From Agmasoma carcini (nom. nud.) (Eukaryota > Microsporidia > Thelohaniidae): a stretch of DNA of 64,000 bases. The translations under genes were made by a program, and so were the position numbers. Of the stretch, positions 60,969 through 64,000 are shown piece after piece (the first letter of the stretch is position 1; every line of letters starts with the position of its first letter). Under the pieces are notes generated by a model. That model searched no databases. It saw nothing but the letters and a program-made list of their open reading frames with translations, and was not told where the DNA came from. The stretch spans positions 1 to 64,000 of the forward strand of contig JAOXFI010000015.1 of NCBI GenBank assembly GCA_029232285.1, written 5' to 3'.

Positions 60969-62381
60969 ATGGGATACGATGAATTTAAAGAATATTACAA
61001 AGAAGCTCTTAACATGGAAGATTTCGATGCTTTCTTAGATACTCTTCAAAAACCACTTCCATACGCATTCAGAGTGCTCAAAGGCCCATTTGAAGATAGA
61101 ATTCTAGAAAAACTAAAGAACTTTGAATTCATTCGTAAACTTCATTACTTTGAAAACACGTATGAATTTGATACTACTGATAAGACAAAAGAATTCATTG
61201 AATTTTTAGTATCAGAAACATATGTCGGTCATATCCAGAGGCAAGAGACCGTATCTATGATCCCTTTCCACTGTTCTAAACCAACAAAGGATGATACAAT
61301 CTTGGAGATGTGCGCTTCCCCAGGATCAAAAACTAAACAATATCTTGAGATCAGCCCTAAATTACTTGTATCAAATGATGTAAACTTTACTAGATTAAAA
61401 GTTTTGATCACAGAGGCAACTAAAATTGCATCTGAGAACTTTGTTGTAATCAAACATGATGCCTCAAAACTAAAACTAAATATGAAATTTTCTAAAATCT
61501 GCTGTGATGTTCCATGCTCATCTGATGGTACGATAAGGAAGAATAGAAATGTACTTGATAATTGGTCTTTAAAGGGTGCCATTTCATTGAATAAAGTACA
61601 AGCTTCCATACTAAGACGAGCTACAAACTTAGTTCATGATGATGGTGTTATCGTGTATAGCACGTGCTCTCTCAATCCTATTGAAAATGAATACGTTGTT
61701 AGTCAATTTCTTGATGATTTTGAACTACAAAATATTTCACTAGAAAAGGTTAAGGTAAGAGAAGGAATCACTAAATTTGAGCATGACAAATATTCATTTG
61801 ACAATGAAGAGCTAAGAAAATGTATACGAATATATTCACAAGACCAAAACACAGGATGTTTCTTTGTTGCTGTACTGAAAAAGAAAAATAAAAATATAAC
61901 TGTTGAAGAAGAAAAGGAAATAATATCAGGGGGTTTGAAAAAGAACAAAATAGAAATAATTGATAATAAGGAAGTTGGTTATGACGTAGATTCTGTTTTA
62001 GCATCATTTGGTTCAAAGAAAAAGGTTTTATATGCAATCAGTAAGTTAACATGTGATTTTATTGATTCAAATCCAAATATCAATGTTATATATGCTGGTA
62101 CTAGGGCCTTTAACGCAAATAATTTAGGAAACTCTGATTATAGAATTATATTTGATTATTTAAACTTATGTAAAGTGGTACCAAATTTTGAAATTTCATC
62201 AGATCAATTCGTAAAACTAATTACAGAAGAGTGGATTGATATAGAAACTGATATCAGGGATAAATTCATTATAACTGAAGCCAAAGGTATGAAATTTTGT
62301 GGGTATATCGGTGGAAATAAGATAACATTATTTATTAACAAATTTCTTAGAAAATCGTTTACAAATCATTTTATAAATTAA
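60969..62381 (+). CDS. NCL1: RNA m5C methyltransferase of the NSUN2/TRM4 type
   Basis: Trm4 (Ncl1/NSUN2) methylates cytosines in tRNAs. The 470-aa protein has the SAM-binding segment TILEMCASPGSKTKQYLE (about 110-127), then VSNDVNFTRL and IKHDASKL. The catalytic loop ICCDVPCSSDGTIRKN carries Cys183, which releases product, and motif VI YSTCSLNPIENEYVV carries the nucleophile Cys233. After the catalytic domain the C-terminal PUA-like part is present but shortened (SKLTCDFIDSNPNINVIYAGTRAF). Length is lower than yeast Trm4 (684). QRQETVSMIPFHCSKPTKDD agrees with the family entry motif. Confidence 0.9.
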   Translation: MGYDEFKEYYKEALNMEDFDAFLDTLQKPLPYAFRVLKGPFEDRILEKLKNFEFIRKLHYFENTYEFDTTDKTKEFIEFLVSETYVGHIQRQETVSMIPFHCSKPTKDDTILEMCASPGSKTKQYLEISPKLLVSNDVNFTRLKVLITEATKIASENFVVIKHDASKLKLNMKFSKICCDVPCSSDGTIRKNRNVLDNWSLKGAISLNKVQASILRRATNLVHDDGVIVYSTCSLNPIENEYVVSQFLDDFELQNISLEKVKVREGITKFEHDKYSFDNEELRKCIRIYSQDQNTGCFFVAVLKKKNKNITVEEEKEIISGGLKKNKIEIIDNKEVGYDVDSVLASFGSKKKVLYAISKLTCDFIDSNPNINVIYAGTRAFNANNLGNSDYRIIFDYLNLCKVVPNFEISSDQFVKLITEEWIDIETDIRDKFIITEAKGMKFCGYIGGNKITLFINKFLRKSFTNHFIN

Positions 62382-62625
62382 ATATTTTAAGTTTTTATGT
62401 TATTCTTCTGTTTAATGGCATATATCGCTATTATATGCTTTATATCACATAATCTAATTGTAATTTGTCGCTACAAAAACTTGTTAAAATGTGATATTTG
62501 TTTTTAAAACCCTTAAATATATATAAAAAGATCATTCTTTATATTCTTTATAAATAAAGAGTGTGCATCAGTATAGTATGAAAAAGGAATACAAGTATTT
62601 TTAATAGTCCTTATAAAGTATATTT

Positions 62626-62637
62626 AAAATTTTAACC
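62626..62637 (+). promoter_or_regulatory. AAATTT-like start signal of the Smr gene
   Basis: aaaattttaacc directly before ATGG. Confidence 0.5.
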
Positions 62638-63291
62638 ATGGTAGATAGAAAGGAGATAGCTAAGAATTTATTTGAAATGTTTCCATCTTTGACCAAAAAA
62701 CAGGCTGAAGACTTAAGTGCATCAGGAGACGATATAAATACACTCATTACTAGAGTTTTAGATAATAATATAGAGGCTCCAGTAGTAGATATACAAACAC
62801 AAACATATTCGTTCCATAAGATACCACAAGTATCATATCACTATCATGAGATATTTAGTGGAAACTTTGTACCAAAAAATACCATAGAATATCTTCGGAA
62901 CAAAGCAAATGAAAATTACATTGATGTTAAAAAAAACATTGATGAAGCTCAAACGAACAGTGATTATAAGTTAAGGACACATTACTCTATTCAAGGTGAG
63001 AAATTTAAACGAATAGCCCAAGAATATGATAGAGAGGCAGCATTAAGCTTAATTTATAATCAATTAAATAGCAAAGGACCTGTAGATCTACATCAGTTCT
63101 ATACGAAGGAGGCAATTTATTTTATGGAAGATCTATTGAACTATAAAAAGTTTAACGAGCTGACTATAATCGTTGGTGTAGGTAGACTTGAGTCAAGACT
63201 TAAACCACCTTTAAATGATTTTTTTCAAAGAAAAGGATTTAAAATTGAAGACAAGGGCCCAATAATACGAGTATTTAAAATAAAAAGATAA
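62638..63291 (+). CDS. CUE-DUF1771-Smr domain protein
   Basis: A 217-aa protein. Residues 5-45 (EIAKNLFEMFPSLTKKQAEDLSASGDDINTLITRVLDN) look like a ubiquitin-binding CUE domain. A charged, helical DUF1771-like segment spans about 85-145 (YLRNKANENYIDVKKNIDEA). The C-terminal Smr nuclease domain has VDLHQFYTKEAIYFMEDLL (compare 'DLHG....EA...l...l') and TIIVGVGRLESRLKPPLNDFF (compare 'iItGkGhHS......l...v...L'). The GxGxHS loop reads GVGRLES, so one catalytic-site residue is changed. This domain order resembles yeast Cue2 and N4BP2, which cut mRNA on stalled ribosomes. Lower length and the changed loop make nuclease activity uncertain. Confidence 0.75.
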   Translation: MVDRKEIAKNLFEMFPSLTKKQAEDLSASGDDINTLITRVLDNNIEAPVVDIQTQTYSFHKIPQVSYHYHEIFSGNFVPKNTIEYLRNKANENYIDVKKNIDEAQTNSDYKLRTHYSIQGEKFKRIAQEYDREAALSLIYNQLNSKGPVDLHQFYTKEAIYFMEDLLNYKKFNELTIIVGVGRLESRLKPPLNDFFQRKGFKIEDKGPIIRVFKIKR

Positions 63292-64000
63292 ATTATAGCA
63301 ATTATTGATCTTATCCAAAAATTTCATAATCAAAAAAACCAATTTTAGAATATCTGAAGATTAAATAAATTATTATTTGTGAGATAATCTATAAAAATGT
63401 ACGTTAATCTTATTTATATTTGTGGCATGATTTTATTGTAAGATTAAACTACTTTAATAATATTTAATTTGAAATTATAGTATATATTATATAGTATGTA
63501 ATAAGCTATAAATAAAATACAAAGACATAATAAAAAGTAGTTGAATTAAATATTTAGTTATTATATTTAAATGTTTAATTTTTCAATTACGTCCATATCT
63601 AATGTAAATTACCAGTACTCATCAGAACACTGAAGTCAAGACATTAAGAGTTTAATTAAGTACTAAGACGAGCGATCACTTGGGAACATTAAATGTTGTA
63701 ATTTTTGTTTTTTTTTAATTTACCTGCTGTGGTTCGGACTATCGTATGACAGTTTTCTTATATTTGTTTATGCAATTAGCTTAAAAGAAAATATTATTTT
63801 AAATATATTGAATGTCAAGAAAAGAAATAATATAAATAAAATATCTATTTACGTATATTACCTAAAAACAGGTAAACTATCGCGGGCGTACGGCACGGAC
63901 TAATTGTCCAAGTTTTAAACGCCTTAAGTAAATTGATTGTATATTTGGTAAACCTTTTATGTTTATTTTACCTGTTCTCGAGGGTTTCTGCTGTGGTAAC
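63292..64000. other. Intergenic end of window with a GC-richer island
   Basis: No gene. 63600-63760 and 63860-64000 are GC-richer than the rest. aacaggtaaa (63869-63878) and tttacctgtt (63967-63976) are exact inverted copies about 90 bp apart around the run actatcgcgggcgtacggcacggac. The word ctgctgtggt also occurs twice (near 63724 and 63988). It may be the edge of another repeat or mobile element that continues beyond the window. Confidence 0.4.

Overview
The window looks like a microsporidian genome, most likely a Nosema/Vairimorpha-type relative. It is very AT-rich, and no gene here needs an intron. The proteins are eukaryotic but unusually short for their families (NOP56 353 aa, MCM3 657 aa, PIP-kinase 271 aa, RPB6 99 aa, ENP2 269 aa). 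Most starts carry an AAATTT-like block just before a CC-ATG context, the pattern described for microsporidian genes. The species cannot be fixed from the sequence alone. All family assignments rest on reading motifs by eye; no database search was run.

Layout. 1-4.1 kb is a graveyard of mobile elements: a reverse-transcriptase relic and Merlin-type transposase pieces. 4.1-5.6 kb codes for a membrane-anchored ubiquitin-protease-like protein. 5.6-13 kb holds an IS630/Tc1 relic, a Tc1 element nested inside a Merlin element, two related small membrane proteins and two tandem-repeat arrays. 13-26.7 kb is gene-bearing: NOP56, a secreted-looking protein, a membrane-anchored kinase, another unknown, LCB1, a cyclin-box-like protein, a thioredoxin-fold membrane protein, tRNA-Met, LSG1 and a mitotic cyclin. 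26.7-31.6 kb is again a transposon desert (a dispersed-repeat copy, Merlin, two Tc1 elements). 32-44.5 kb is a dense gene block: NIF3, a CBP80-like protein, MCM3, a copper-type P-ATPase, GPI12, ENP2, a secreted Lys/Glu- and Cys-rich protein, an NBP35/CFD1 ATPase, V-ATPase subunit e and LCB2. 44.5-48.5 kb holds another Tc1 and another Merlin copy. 48.6-63.3 kb is the densest block: SQT1-like, STE23-like protease, RPB6, delta-COP, uS19, UTP18-like, tRNA-Trp, PIP-kinase, uL24, RNA15, HIT protein, NSUN/TRM4 and a CUE-Smr protein.

Functions. Several genes serve ribosome production (NOP56, LSG1, ENP2, SQT1-like, UTP18-like, uS19, uL24, TRM4). Others cover mRNA 3'-end and cap handling (RNA15, CBP80-like), transcription (RPB6), replication and the cell cycle (MCM3, cyclins), and membrane lipid and trafficking work (LCB1 with LCB2, GPI12, PIP-kinase, delta-COP, V-ATPase e). 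Both subunits of serine palmitoyltransferase lie in this window about 24 kb apart.

The least explained signal is a dispersed non-coding repeat found at about 19.8, 24.5, 27.5, 58.6 and 60.2 kb. Its 58.6-kb copy is clearly richer in GC than its surroundings.
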